A stretch of 64,000 nucleotides of DNA from Nocardia abscessus NBRC 100374 (GTDB lineage: Bacteria; Actinomycetota; Actinomycetes; Mycobacteriales; Mycobacteriaceae), in assembly GCF_000308455.1 (NCBI RefSeq), contig NZ_BAFP01000052.1:1-64000 (forward strand), given 5' to 3'. Both the position numbers and the translations under genes were made by a program. Under the pieces are notes generated by a model. That model had not been told where the DNA came from and ran no database searches. It saw nothing but the letters and a program-made list of their open reading frames with translations. Below are positions 29,663 through 37,514 of this stretch, piece after piece. The stretch's first letter is position 1. Every line of letters starts with the position of its first letter.

Positions 29663-30100
29663 ATGACCATCCTGACTCTCGATACAGACATGTTCCACGC
29701 CGCCGCCCCCAAGGGCCTCCGCGCCGAAGCCGCCGGGCTGACCTCGGCGCAGTTCCACAGCCGCTACACCGCGCACGGCGGTCCGATCCGCCTCGGTGAG
29801 TGGTCGCCGGCGGGCAGCCGCACCGCGGAGTTCACCGCCACGCTGGAATTCGCCGGCCATCTGCGAACCGTCATCGCCACCGGCAGCCCGGTCGCGGCGA
29901 TGACCTCGGCTCTCTACGAGGAGGGCTATCCGGTGGAGATTCTGCAGTTCCACCAGCGGCGCACCGCGGACGGCACCGCCACGTTCGTGCAGTGCGAATG
30001 CAACGGCAGGCGCGGCTGGGGCGCGGCGATCGCGGATGACGGCGCCGAGTCGACGGTGCGCGCCATGATCGCGGGCGTCAACCTGCTCGGCGCCTCCTGA
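29663..30100 (+). CDS. Stand-alone LeuA C-terminal (allosteric) domain-like protein
   Basis: 145 residues. The second half, ALYEEGYPVEILQFHQRR followed by ATFVQCECNGRRGWGAAIAD and STVRAMIAGVNLL, follows the leucine-binding regulatory domain of 2-isopropylmalate synthase (ExxGxxVEVLxxxEH ... AAAYVECxVxGRxxWGVGID ... ASLxAVxSAVNR). The catalytic barrel is entirely absent, and the first 60 residues (FHAAAPKGLRAEAAGLT, FHSRYTAHGGPIRLGEW) resemble only the linker. It may bind a branched-chain acid or amino acid or modulate LeuA. Stand-alone versions exist in related genera as far as I recall. Two strong hairpins follow. Confidence 0.7.
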   Translation: MTILTLDTDMFHAAAPKGLRAEAAGLTSAQFHSRYTAHGGPIRLGEWSPAGSRTAEFTATLEFAGHLRTVIATGSPVAAMTSALYEEGYPVEILQFHQRRTADGTATFVQCECNGRRGWGAAIADDGAESTVRAMIAGVNLLGAS

Positions 30101-30104
30101 TCTG

Positions 30105-30144
30105 GTCCGACCGCGGGGAGGCAGTGCGCCCCCCGCGGTCGGAC
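30105..30144 (+). terminator. Strong hairpin terminator after the LeuA-like gene
   Basis: Perfect 14-bp stem (30105-30118 with 30131-30144) and a 12-base loop, five bases after the stop. Confidence 0.8.
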
Positions 30145-30168
30145 GCACTCCGCCGGAACTGGAGCGGG

Positions 30169-30203
30169 CCCGGACACACACCGCGGTTTTCGCAGTGTCC
30201 GGG
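30169..30203 (-). terminator. Second hairpin, facing the thioredoxin gene
   Basis: Perfect 9-bp stem (30169-30177 with 30195-30203). It lies downstream of the thioredoxin gene on the minus strand and can act for it. Confidence 0.55.
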
Positions 30204-30255
30204 TTCGGGCCCGAGTGAATTGCCTTGCGGCGGAGTGACTTACCGCTTCGTACTG

Positions 30256-30639
30256 TTACGCTTCGGGCTGCTCGGCGCCTGCCTGCTGCTCGGCGAGCTG
30301 CTTGCGGACCTCGTCCATATCCAGCGCCTTGACCTGAGTCACCAGATCCTCGAGCGCGGCGGGCGGCAGCGCGCCGGGCTGCGCGAACACCAGCACGCCC
30401 TCCCGGAAAGCCATGATGGTCGGGATGGAGCGGATGTTGGCGGCCGCCGCGAGGCCCTGCTCGGATTCGGTGTCGACCTTTCCGTGCACCACGTCGGGGT
30501 GCTTGGTGGCGGAGGCCTCGAAAGTCGGTGCGAAACTCTTGCACGGACCGCACCAATCGGCCCAGAAGTCGACGAGTACCACGTCGTTTCCGGTGACTAC
30601 CTCATCGAAATTGTGCTGGGTCAGCGTCTGGGTGGCCAT
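30256..30639 (-). CDS. trxA: Thioredoxin
   Basis: 127 residues starting MATQTLTQHNFDEVV. The thioredoxin fold and active site are plain: VLVDFWADWCGPCKSFAP with the redox WCGPC (Cys at about 34 and 37), the cis-Pro region IRSIPTIMAFREG. A tail of about 20 residues (LAEQQAGAEQPEA) extends past the usual 107. The frame continues upstream for 300 codons as an antisense shadow; the ATG is preceded by an AGGACG-type site. It can supply electrons to the Bcp peroxiredoxin at 2145-2600. The 2H phosphoesterase gene lies upstream on the same strand. Confidence 0.94.
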   Translation of the reverse strand: MATQTLTQHNFDEVVTGNDVVLVDFWADWCGPCKSFAPTFEASATKHPDVVHGKVDTESEQGLAAAANIRSIPTIMAFREGVLVFAQPGALPPAALEDLVTQVKALDMDEVRKQLAEQQAGAEQPEA

Positions 30640-30686
30640 GACGTCCTCTCGTTTCGGTGTGCCTGCTACAACGCGGGCTGCTCCGG

Positions 30687-31217
30687 TTATCTTCCACGGC
30701 GGATCCGGCCGACCGGCCACTCGCGCCGCTGATCCCCGTCCCATCGACGGATACCCAGCACGGTCGCCGGAAAATCCCGGTCCCGGGCGACGGCGTGGAT
30801 CGCCTCGCCGAGTTGATGCGGCGGCACCCGCCTGGCCAGGGTGATGTGCGGGGTCCAGGCGTCCGGATGCACGTTGGCCGGGACACCCGGGCACGGGGAA
30901 ATGGCGTGGAAGATCCGGTGGTGCAGCGCGAGCAGGGCTTCGGTCGGGACCACCAGCCGCACCAGGATGGGGCGGCGCGCACCGAAGACCACCAGCCCGC
31001 CCAGCCGCACGGGAATCGGCGAGAAGGTCTGTTCGTCCAGCGCCTGCTCGATGCGCGGCCAGATCTGCCTGGCCACCGCGGCGGTGATGTGCGGGCGATT
31101 GGACTCGTCGGTGCGCGCGGCCAGGCTCGCCACGCCTGCCTCCGCGAGCAGCTCCCACTGGCGGCGGATCTCGGCGTCGGCGGCCTCGTCGAGGAGTAGT
31201 TCGACCGACTGCACCAT
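30687..31217 (-). CDS. 2'-5' RNA ligase-like (2H phosphoesterase) protein
   Basis: 176 residues from the ATG at 31215-31217. The two HxT motifs that define the 2H superfamily are in ESNRPHITAAV (about residue 42) and AWTPHITLARRV (about residue 125). These enzymes hydrolyse or form 2'-linked phosphodiesters or cyclic phosphates in RNA or nucleotides; the real substrate is not known from sequence. About 47 bases separate it from thioredoxin, so they may be co-transcribed. Divergent from the dehydrogenase at 31296 with 78 bases between. Confidence 0.85.
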   Translation of the reverse strand: MVQSVELLLDEAADAEIRRQWELLAEAGVASLAARTDESNRPHITAAVARQIWPRIEQALDEQTFSPIPVRLGGLVVFGARRPILVRLVVPTEALLALHHRIFHAISPCPGVPANVHPDAWTPHITLARRVPPHQLGEAIHAVARDRDFPATVLGIRRWDGDQRREWPVGRIRRGR

Positions 31218-31295
31218 GGCTCCCGAAGGTAACCGCAATCGGCGTGTCCGCGGGCCGGTTCCGGCAGCCGGGCGCGCCGGCGGGAGGATGTTCCG

Positions 31296-32390
31296 GTGAA
31301 CGACGCGAACCAGCCCCGGGAGGACCGGGCACTGCGGCTCGGCCTGATCGACGGCGACGGCATCGGCCCCGAGGTGGTACGGGCCGCCAGGCAGGTGGTC
31401 GACGAGGCGCTGTCCGCGGCGGGCGCCGCGCCGGTCGAATGGGTGCCGCTGGCCATGGGGCACCGTGCCATCGCCGAGTTCGGCACCCCGCTGCCCGAGC
31501 AGACACTCGAGGAACTGGCCGGGGTCGACGCCTGGATTCTCGGCCCACACGACAACGCGTCCTATCCGGCCGAACATCGTGTCGCGCCGGGCGGGGTGAT
31601 CCGCAAGCGTTTCGACCTCTACGCCAACATCCGCCCCGCGCGGGCCTTCGCCGGTGTGCAGGCGGCGGCGCCGGATATCGACCTTGTCATAGTCCGGGAG
31701 AACAGCGAAGGGTTCTACGCCGACCGCAATATGTTCGCCGGCTCGGGGGAGTTCCGGCCGACGCCGGACATCGCGATGTCGGTCGGTCTGGTGACCCGCG
31801 CCGCCTGCGAGCGGATCGCGCACCAGGCGTTCCGGCTGGCCGCGACGCGACGCAAGCGGGTCACCATCGTGCACAAAGCCAACGTCCTGCCGCTGACGAT
31901 GGGACTGTTCCGCGACGTCTGCCGGGAGGTCGGCCTCGCCTACCCGGGCGTCGAGGTGGACGACGAACACGTCGACGCGGCGGCCGCGCACCTGGTCCGC
32001 GCCGCCGCCGACTACGACGTACTGGTCACCGAGAATCTGTTCGGTGACATCCTGTCGGACCTGGCCGGGGAATTGAGCGGGTCACTCGGCCTGGCCGCCT
32101 CGCTCAATTGCTCGGCCACCACGGCGATGGCCCAGGCGGTGCACGGGGCCGCGCCGTCGCTGGCCGGGCACAACCGCGCGAACCCGGCGGCGTTGCAGCT
32201 GTCCGCGGCGATGCTGTTGCGCTGGTTGGCGGCCCGGGACGCCGAGGTGAGCCTGGCGCGGGCGGGCGAGCGCATCGAGCGGGCCGTCGCCGCGACCTTC
32301 GAGGCGGGCATTGCCACCGCCGACCTGGGCGGACTGGCCTCGACCAGTGAGTTCACCGAGCACGTGTGCGCCAGGGTGCATCGCAGGTAG
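31296..32390 (+). CDS. Isocitrate/isopropylmalate dehydrogenase family enzyme
   Basis: 364 residues; GTG start after GGGAGGA. A beta-decarboxylating dehydrogenase of D-malate-type substrates with NAD(P). Motifs: LGLIDGDGIGPEVV at the start, KRFDLYANIRPARAF, VIVRENSEGFYADRN (about 130-145), VTIVHKANVLPLTMGLF with the catalytic Lys, and the signature DVLVTENLFGDILSDLAGEL with metal-binding Asp residues. The substrate loop PHDNASYPAEHRVAPGG differs from canonical LeuB (usually GGPKWD), so it is likely a tartrate/D-malate/other paralogue rather than the housekeeping LeuB. It stands near the LeuA-like domain gene but is not in one operon with it. Confidence 0.85.
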   Translation: MNDANQPREDRALRLGLIDGDGIGPEVVRAARQVVDEALSAAGAAPVEWVPLAMGHRAIAEFGTPLPEQTLEELAGVDAWILGPHDNASYPAEHRVAPGGVIRKRFDLYANIRPARAFAGVQAAAPDIDLVIVRENSEGFYADRNMFAGSGEFRPTPDIAMSVGLVTRAACERIAHQAFRLAATRRKRVTIVHKANVLPLTMGLFRDVCREVGLAYPGVEVDDEHVDAAAAHLVRAAADYDVLVTENLFGDILSDLAGELSGSLGLAASLNCSATTAMAQAVHGAAPSLAGHNRANPAALQLSAAMLLRWLAARDAEVSLARAGERIERAVAATFEAGIATADLGGLASTSEFTEHVCARVHRR

Positions 32391-32637
32391 GCCGAGCGGG
32401 TGCGCCGGGACGGAATTCTCATACCCCCGGTGATGTGCCCCGAGTAGCCAGCCGCAACCCGAACCCGCAGGTCAGCTAGCGGCGGGGTAGGGTGTCCCGC
32501 CGGTGCGGCGGCACGGGACTCGCAACGGCTCCGTGTTGCTGTTGCATTACTGTCCAGCGCGGAGCGTCCCGGTCGCTTAGATTGCCAAACGGGTGGTGAC
32601 GCCCGGGTTGCGTGGAGCAAAAATGTGGAGGACTGCT

Positions 32638-33546
32638 GTGTCTGATCGATTGTTTCTCGGCAGGCGCGCCCTGCGCGCCGCCATGGGCGCGCTCGCCGCG
32701 GGCGCACTCGTGTTGACCGGATGTACCACCAATACCGAGGAAACCGGGCCCTCGGTGGCCAAGGTGCAGGTGGAGAAAGTCGACGAGATCGCCGCGCAGC
32801 TGCCCGACAAGATCAAGCAGTCCGGCGAGCTCGTGGTCGGTGTGAACGTCCCCTATCAGCCGAACGAGTACAAGGACGCCAGCGGCCGGATCGTCGGCTT
32901 CGATGTCGACCTGATGGACGCGGTCGCCTCCGTGCTCGGTGTGAAGGCCGAATACGTCGAGTCGGCCTTCGAGAAGATCATCCCGGCGATCCAGGCCGGT
33001 ACCTACGACGTGGGCATGTCGTCGATCACCGATTCCAAGGAACGCGAGCAGCAGGTCGACTTCACCACCTACTTCAAGGCGGGTGTCCAGTGGGCCCAGC
33101 AGAAGGGCAAGCCGGTCGACCCGGAGAACGCTTGCGGCAAGAAGGTCGCCGTCCAGGCCACGACCGTGGAGCACACCGAGGAGGTGCCCGCCAAGAGCGC
33201 CAAGTGCGTCGCCGAGGGCAAACCCGCGATCGATATCAAGCCGTTCGATGAGCAGAGCGCCGCGACCAACGCGCTGGTGCTCGGCCAGGTCGACGCCATG
33301 TCGGCCGACTCCCCGGTGACCGCGTACGCGATCAAGCAGAGCGGCGGCAAGATCGAGACCGCGGGGCCGGTGTTCGACTCCGCGCCCTACGGCTGGGCGG
33401 TGCCCAAGGGCGCGCCGCTGGCCGCCGTCCTGCAAAAAGCCGTCCAGCATCTGATCGACAACGGCAAGTACCTCGAGATCACGAAGAACTGGGGTGTCCA
33501 GGAAGGCGCCATCACCACGTCCGTCATCAACGGCGCCGTGAGCTGA
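32638..33546 (+). CDS. Polar amino-acid ABC importer binding lipoprotein
   Basis: 302 residues from the GTG at 32638, which has GTGGAGGA eight bases upstream; a longer frame to 32593 is not supported. The signal peptide ends in lipobox LTGC (about residues 26-29). The SBP_bac_3 domain has ELVVGVNVPYQPNEY, GRIVGFDVDLMDAVAS, AFEKIIPAIQAGTYDVGMSS and TDSKEREQQVDFTTYF. Two Cys (NACGKK and AKCVAEG) may form a disulfide. TAGATT at about 32578 is a likely -10. First gene of a three-gene importer. Substrate probably glutamate/glutamine-like, not decidable. Confidence 0.93.
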   Translation: MSDRLFLGRRALRAAMGALAAGALVLTGCTTNTEETGPSVAKVQVEKVDEIAAQLPDKIKQSGELVVGVNVPYQPNEYKDASGRIVGFDVDLMDAVASVLGVKAEYVESAFEKIIPAIQAGTYDVGMSSITDSKEREQQVDFTTYFKAGVQWAQQKGKPVDPENACGKKVAVQATTVEHTEEVPAKSAKCVAEGKPAIDIKPFDEQSAATNALVLGQVDAMSADSPVTAYAIKQSGGKIETAGPVFDSAPYGWAVPKGAPLAAVLQKAVQHLIDNGKYLEITKNWGVQEGAITTSVINGAVS

Positions 33547-33549
33547 TCG

Positions 33550-34509
33550 ATGGTGGACAACGACACTCGGCCTGCGCCCGGTGATCCCGGGCCCGGCGGA
33601 GCGGATTCGACGCGGGAGCCGGAGCCGATCAAAGCGGTTCCGCTGCGCAGGCCGGGACGCTGGATAGCGGCGGCGGTCATCCTCGTCCTCGTGGCGCTGT
33701 TCGTCTACGGCGCCGCGACGAACCCGGCCTATCGCTGGGACACCTACGGGAAGTACCTGTTCGACAGCCGGATTACCGCGGGCGCCATCGTGACGCTGGA
33801 ACTGACGGTGTGCGCGATGGCGATCGCGGTCGCGCTCGGGACGATGCTGGCCGTGATGCGGCTGTCGCCGAACCCGGTGTTGCGCGCCACGGCGTGGGTG
33901 TACCTGTGGATCTTCCGCGGCACCCCGGTGTTCGTGCAGCTGGTGTTCTGGGGGCTGGTCCCCTCGCTCTACAGCCAGATCCAGTTGGGTGTTCCGTTCG
34001 GGCCGCAGTTCTTCCAACTCGACGTGCAGCAACTGCAGGCCGCGTTCACCTTCGCGGTGCTCGGCCTCGGCCTCAACGAAGCCGCCTATATGGCCGAGAT
34101 CGTCCGGGCCGGGATCAACTCCGTCGGCGAAGGGCAGCGGGAGGCGTCGTTCGCGCTGGGCATGTCCTGGAATCAGACCATGCGCCGCACGGTGCTGCCG
34201 CAAGCCATGCGCGTGATCATCCCGCCGACCGGCAACGAGCTCATCGGCATGCTGAAGACCACCTCGCTGGTCACCGGCATCCCGCTGAGCACCGACCTCT
34301 TCGGCCGGGCGCGCGACATCTACGGCGTGAACTTCCAGCCCATTCCGCTGCTATTGGTCGCCGCCACCTGGTACTTGGCGATCACGAGCGTGCTCATGGT
34401 CGGGCAGTACTACTTGGAGCGCTATTACTCGCGCGGCGTCTCCCGCAGGCTGACCGCCAAGCAGCTGCAGGAGCTCGCCGACGCCCAGCAGGTGGAGAAG
34501 GCGAAATGA
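33550..34509 (+). CDS. Polar amino-acid ABC importer permease
   Basis: 319 residues. A Pro/acidic cytoplasmic N-terminus of about 35 residues precedes the first helix ([17 protein letters not shown]). The permease domain has [17 protein letters not shown] and the EAA loop [20 protein letters not shown], followed by [16 protein letters not shown]. It starts three bases after the binding protein stop and overlaps the ATPase start by four bases, so the three subunits are coupled. Confidence 0.93.
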   Translation: MVDNDTRPAPGDPGPGGADSTREPEPIKAVPLRRPGRWIAAAVILVLVALFVYGAATNPAYRWDTYGKYLFDSRITAGAIVTLELTVCAMAIAVALGTMLAVMRLSPNPVLRATAWVYLWIFRGTPVFVQLVFWGLVPSLYSQIQLGVPFGPQFFQLDVQQLQAAFTFAVLGLGLNEAAYMAEIVRAGINSVGEGQREASFALGMSWNQTMRRTVLPQAMRVIIPPTGNELIGMLKTTSLVTGIPLSTDLFGRARDIYGVNFQPIPLLLVAATWYLAITSVLMVGQYYLERYYSRGVSRRLTAKQLQELADAQQVEKAK

Positions 34510-35294
34510 GCGTGGACGTCGAGAAGACCACGTCTGCTCCGATGATCGTGGCCGACCGGGTCTGCAAGAACTTCGGGGCGCTGCAGGTGCTCAAGGGCGT
34601 TTCGCTCGAGGTGGGCCGCGGCGAAGTGCTGTGCCTGATCGGGCCGTCCGGCTCGGGCAAGTCCACCTTCCTGCGCTGCATCAACCACCTGGAGCAGGTG
34701 AACGCGGGCCGGCTCTACGTCGACGGCGAGATCGTGGGCTACCGGGAGAAGAACGGCAAGCTCTACGAGATGCACCCGCGCGAGGCGGCCAAGCAGCGCC
34801 GCGAGATCGGCATGGTGTTCCAGCACTTCAACCTGTTCCCGCACCGGACCGCGCTGGAGAACATCATCGAGGCGCCCACCCAGGTCAAGAAAGTGCGCAA
34901 GGCGGACGCTCTGACCAGGGCGCGCGAACTGCTGGACCGGGTCGGCCTGGCGGACAAAGCGAACGCCTACCCGGCGCAACTGTCCGGCGGTCAGCAGCAG
35001 CGCGTGGCGATCGCCCGAGCGCTGGCCATGGATCCCAAGCTCATGCTGTTCGACGAACCGACCTCCGCGCTGGATCCGGAGTTGGTCGGGGAAGTCCTCA
35101 CGGTCATGCGCGAACTCGCTCGGTCGGGCATGACGATGGTCGTGGTGACCCACGAGATGGGTTTCGCCCGCGAGGTCGCCGATCAGCTGGTGTTCATGGA
35201 CGGCGGTGTCGTCGTGGAGGCGGGACCGCCCCGGCAGCTACTGGCCGATCCGCGGCAGGAGCGCACGAAGGCATTCCTTTCGCGACTGCTCTGA
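34506..35294 (+). CDS. Polar amino-acid ABC importer ATPase
   Basis: 262 residues starting at ATG 34506, which overlaps the permease stop. Walker A is [10 protein letters not shown] (about residue 46), Q-loop [10 protein letters not shown], signature LSGGQQQR (about 160), Walker [15 protein letters not shown] and the switch His in [10 protein letters not shown] short insert ([20 protein letters not shown]) follows the first sheet, as in several actinobacterial GlnQ-type subunits. It is the only single-domain amino-acid ATPase in the window and might also serve the permease at 11697. Confidence 0.95.
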   Translation: MSVDVEKTTSAPMIVADRVCKNFGALQVLKGVSLEVGRGEVLCLIGPSGSGKSTFLRCINHLEQVNAGRLYVDGEIVGYREKNGKLYEMHPREAAKQRREIGMVFQHFNLFPHRTALENIIEAPTQVKKVRKADALTRARELLDRVGLADKANAYPAQLSGGQQQRVAIARALAMDPKLMLFDEPTSALDPELVGEVLTVMRELARSGMTMVVVTHEMGFAREVADQLVFMDGGVVVEAGPPRQLLADPRQERTKAFLSRLL

Positions 35295-35296
35295 TT

Positions 35297-35419
35297 CGGT
35301 CGGTCGACGAGCCGGAACTGCCCGACGGCCTGCTCCTGCGAGCCCTTTCGGGGCGGTTGCGCTGGTCGTCGGTGTCGGCTGACGCTCGTTCGTTCCGACA
35401 GTTCACCGATGCGCAGCAC
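35297..35419 (-). pseudogene. Truncated, frameshifted merR-family gene
   Basis: GTG at 35417-35419, preceded by GGAGAA, opens LRIGELSERTSVS, the start of a MerR winged-helix domain. After about 14 codons the frame no longer gives MerR sequence (expected ADTLRYYExxGLL); the other frames hold only weak traces such as ADT and PKGL. The end runs into the 3' end of the ATPase gene at 35294, so most of the gene is gone. It is divergent from the imine-reductase-like gene and from a MerR-type promoter, as an intact regulator would be. The remnant identity rests on a short stretch. Confidence 0.45.
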
Positions 35420-35430
35420 GGTTCTCCGAC

Positions 35431-35461
35431 TTGACTCTCACATCAATGTGAGGGCTTAGCG
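35431..35461 (+). promoter_or_regulatory. MerR-type promoter with dyad operator
   Basis: -35 TTGACT (35431-35436), 19-base spacer, -10-like TTAGCG (35456-35461). The spacer holds CTCACAT-CA-ATGTGAG (35437-35452). An over-long spacer containing a dyad is the hallmark of MerR-activated promoters. It faces the gene at 35522. Confidence 0.6.
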
Positions 35462-35521
35462 TAGCCGCACCAAGCCCTTCGCCCACGTCTCGGTGGGCAA
35501 GCAATGCGGAGAGAAGACCTG

Positions 35522-36385
35522 ATGCGTACACCTACGGGGATATCCGTGACGCTGCTCGGACGTGGCGTCCGAGCAGCGGCGCTGGCCGAAGCTCTGGCGA
35601 TACACAACGCGGTCACGTTCTGGGACGAGCACGACGACGCCCATCCGCGCTCGACTCCGCAATCGGATTCACTGCACGCGGCTCTCGACGCCGCGGCCCT
35701 GGTCGTCGTGTGCGCCGATGACTACGACGCTGCGGCTCGGATCCTCGGACGAGCCGAGCGGCACATCACATCCCGAGACGTGGTGAACGTGACCTCGGGC
35801 ACAGATGCGCAGGCCCGGCAACTGGCCGCCTGGGTGGGTGAACGTGGCGGCCGGTACCTCGACGGTGCGCTGATGGCGCATCCCGAACATGTCGGCAAGC
35901 CCGAGACAGTGTTGGTGTACAGCGGTTCGGAAGAACTCTTCGCGCATCACGAACGACTGCTCGGGCAGCTGGGTAGCGCGACGTATCTGGGACCGGACCC
36001 CGGCACGGCAGCGCTCTACGACGTCGCGATGCTGAACTTCGCGTGGGCCACCCTGATCGGATACCTGTACAGCGCGGCATTGCTGCGCACGGCCGAGGTG
36101 CACGCGACGACGACGGCCCCACTGCTGAATCACTGGATGTCGACCACGATCGCGTCGGTCATCGCCGACTACGCCCAACAGATAGACAACGGTCGGTACC
36201 CCGGCGACGAGGAATGGCTCGAACTCGACGCACCCCTCATGGACCACCTCATCCACGCAGCCCAAGAGCGCGGCATCAACACCGAACTGCCTCAACTCAT
36301 CAGATCGCTTACACACAGAGGCATCGAAGCCGGCCACGGCAAAGACAGCTTCGCCAGCCTGATAGAAACCATTGCCGGCGTCTGA
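35522..36385 (+). CDS. Imine-reductase-like NAD(P)-binding oxidoreductase
   Basis: 287 residues from the ATG at 35522, which has GGAGAG upstream; an earlier ATG at 35504 overlaps that site. N-terminal Rossmann domain: ISVTLLGRGVRAAALAEAL (degenerate Gly motif), with VVNVTSGTDAQARQLA and GRYLDGALMAHPEHVGKPET, the 6-phosphogluconate/3-hydroxyisobutyrate-type core. The C-terminal helical domain (LYDVAMLNFAWATLIGYLYS onward) resembles imine reductases/reductive aminases, which work as swapped dimers. The first glycines differ from the usual GLGxMG, so cofactor binding is uncertain. Codon bias is weaker than in neighbours, hinting at transfer. Confidence 0.75.
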   Translation: MRTPTGISVTLLGRGVRAAALAEALAIHNAVTFWDEHDDAHPRSTPQSDSLHAALDAAALVVVCADDYDAAARILGRAERHITSRDVVNVTSGTDAQARQLAAWVGERGGRYLDGALMAHPEHVGKPETVLVYSGSEELFAHHERLLGQLGSATYLGPDPGTAALYDVAMLNFAWATLIGYLYSAALLRTAEVHATTTAPLLNHWMSTTIASVIADYAQQIDNGRYPGDEEWLELDAPLMDHLIHAAQERGINTELPQLIRSLTHRGIEAGHGKDSFASLIETIAGV

Positions 36386-36543
36386 GAACCCGACGCTGCG
36401 GGGATCATCCGCTCACCTCACCGACGCACCACCACCGCCGCGCACTCGCGATCGGGTCGACCACGCTGTACGCCGGTTTCGTCGCGGCCGAAGTGGGCCC
36501 CGGTTGTGACGCGCGGGGAGCCACCACGGCAGGTCCGGTCGGT

Positions 36544-37443
36544 TCATTCGTCGGCGCGCAGGGCGATCCGCAGCTGACCGAGCAGCACTTTGGCCGCCGG
36601 GCTCGCGGGACGGTCGGTGCGCCAGGCCAGCGCGAGACGCCCGCGCACTTCCGGCTCCACGATGCGCACGGTCCGCACACCGAAAGCCTCGGCCTCCTCG
36701 GCGGTGAGCTCGGGCACCACGGCCACGCCGAGACCGCGTGCGGCCAAGCGCAGCAGGAGTGCGGGCGCCGCCGCCTCGTAAGCGACGGCGGGTTCGAAAT
36801 CCGCCGCTGCGCAGGCGCGCTCGAAGACGGCGCGGATGCCGGTGCCCGGCGTCAGGCAGATCAGCGGACGATCGCGCAGCGCCCTGAGCGGGATCTCGGC
36901 GCCGTCGCCGAGGTCCGTCGCCGCGACCGCCGCCACCACCGCGGTCTCCAGCAGCACCTCGATGCCGATGCCGGGATCGACGTCCGCGCCGGTCATGCCG
37001 ATCAGAGCCATATCGAGCTCACCCCGGTCGAGGGCGGCGAGCATCCGCTCGGAGGTGTCCTCGGTGAGGCTGATGCCGACTTGCGGGTGGTCGTGGTGGA
37101 ACTCGGCGAGCACCGCGGCTACGTCGAATTCCTCGACCGCCGCCCCCGAGATGAGCCCGAGCCGGACCTGACCGCGTAGCAGCCCGGTGAACTCGTCCAC
37201 CGTGTGGGTGATCCGCTCGGCGGCGGCCAGCGCCGCCCGCGCGTGCGGCAGCACGGCCGCGCCGACTTCGGTCGGCGTGACCGTGCGCCCGCCACGGTCG
37301 AGCAGTGGCAGGCCGAGTTCGCGCTCCAACTGACGGATCTGCGCACTCAGCCCCGGCTGGGTCAGATGCAGCCGGGCCGCCGCGCGGGTGAAGTTCGCCT
37401 CCTCGGCCACGGTGACGAAGTAGCGAAGCTGGCGCAGTTCCAT
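36544..37443 (-). CDS. LysR-family transcriptional regulator
   Basis: 299 residues starting MELRQLRYFVTVAEEANFTR, then AAARLHLTQPGLSAQIRQLE, a textbook LysR helix-turn-helix. The C-terminal effector domain begins near residue 90 (GQVRLGLISG) and is a periplasmic-binding-like fold. It is divergently transcribed from the FAD oxidoreductase gene with 71 bases between, so it most likely controls that gene and itself. The AT-rich gap holds CTATCAATTATAG (37446-37458), a candidate LysR site overlapping its own start. Confidence 0.93.
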   Translation of the reverse strand: MELRQLRYFVTVAEEANFTRAAARLHLTQPGLSAQIRQLERELGLPLLDRGGRTVTPTEVGAAVLPHARAALAAAERITHTVDEFTGLLRGQVRLGLISGAAVEEFDVAAVLAEFHHDHPQVGISLTEDTSERMLAALDRGELDMALIGMTGADVDPGIGIEVLLETAVVAAVAATDLGDGAEIPLRALRDRPLICLTPGTGIRAVFERACAAADFEPAVAYEAAAPALLLRLAARGLGVAVVPELTAEEAEAFGVRTVRIVEPEVRGRLALAWRTDRPASPAAKVLLGQLRIALRADE

Positions 37444-37514
37444 AACTATCAATTATAGGAGCGAGAAAAACTATCTGTTTTACTTCTCGAACTCGTCGCG
37501 GAATCGTCGAAGTC

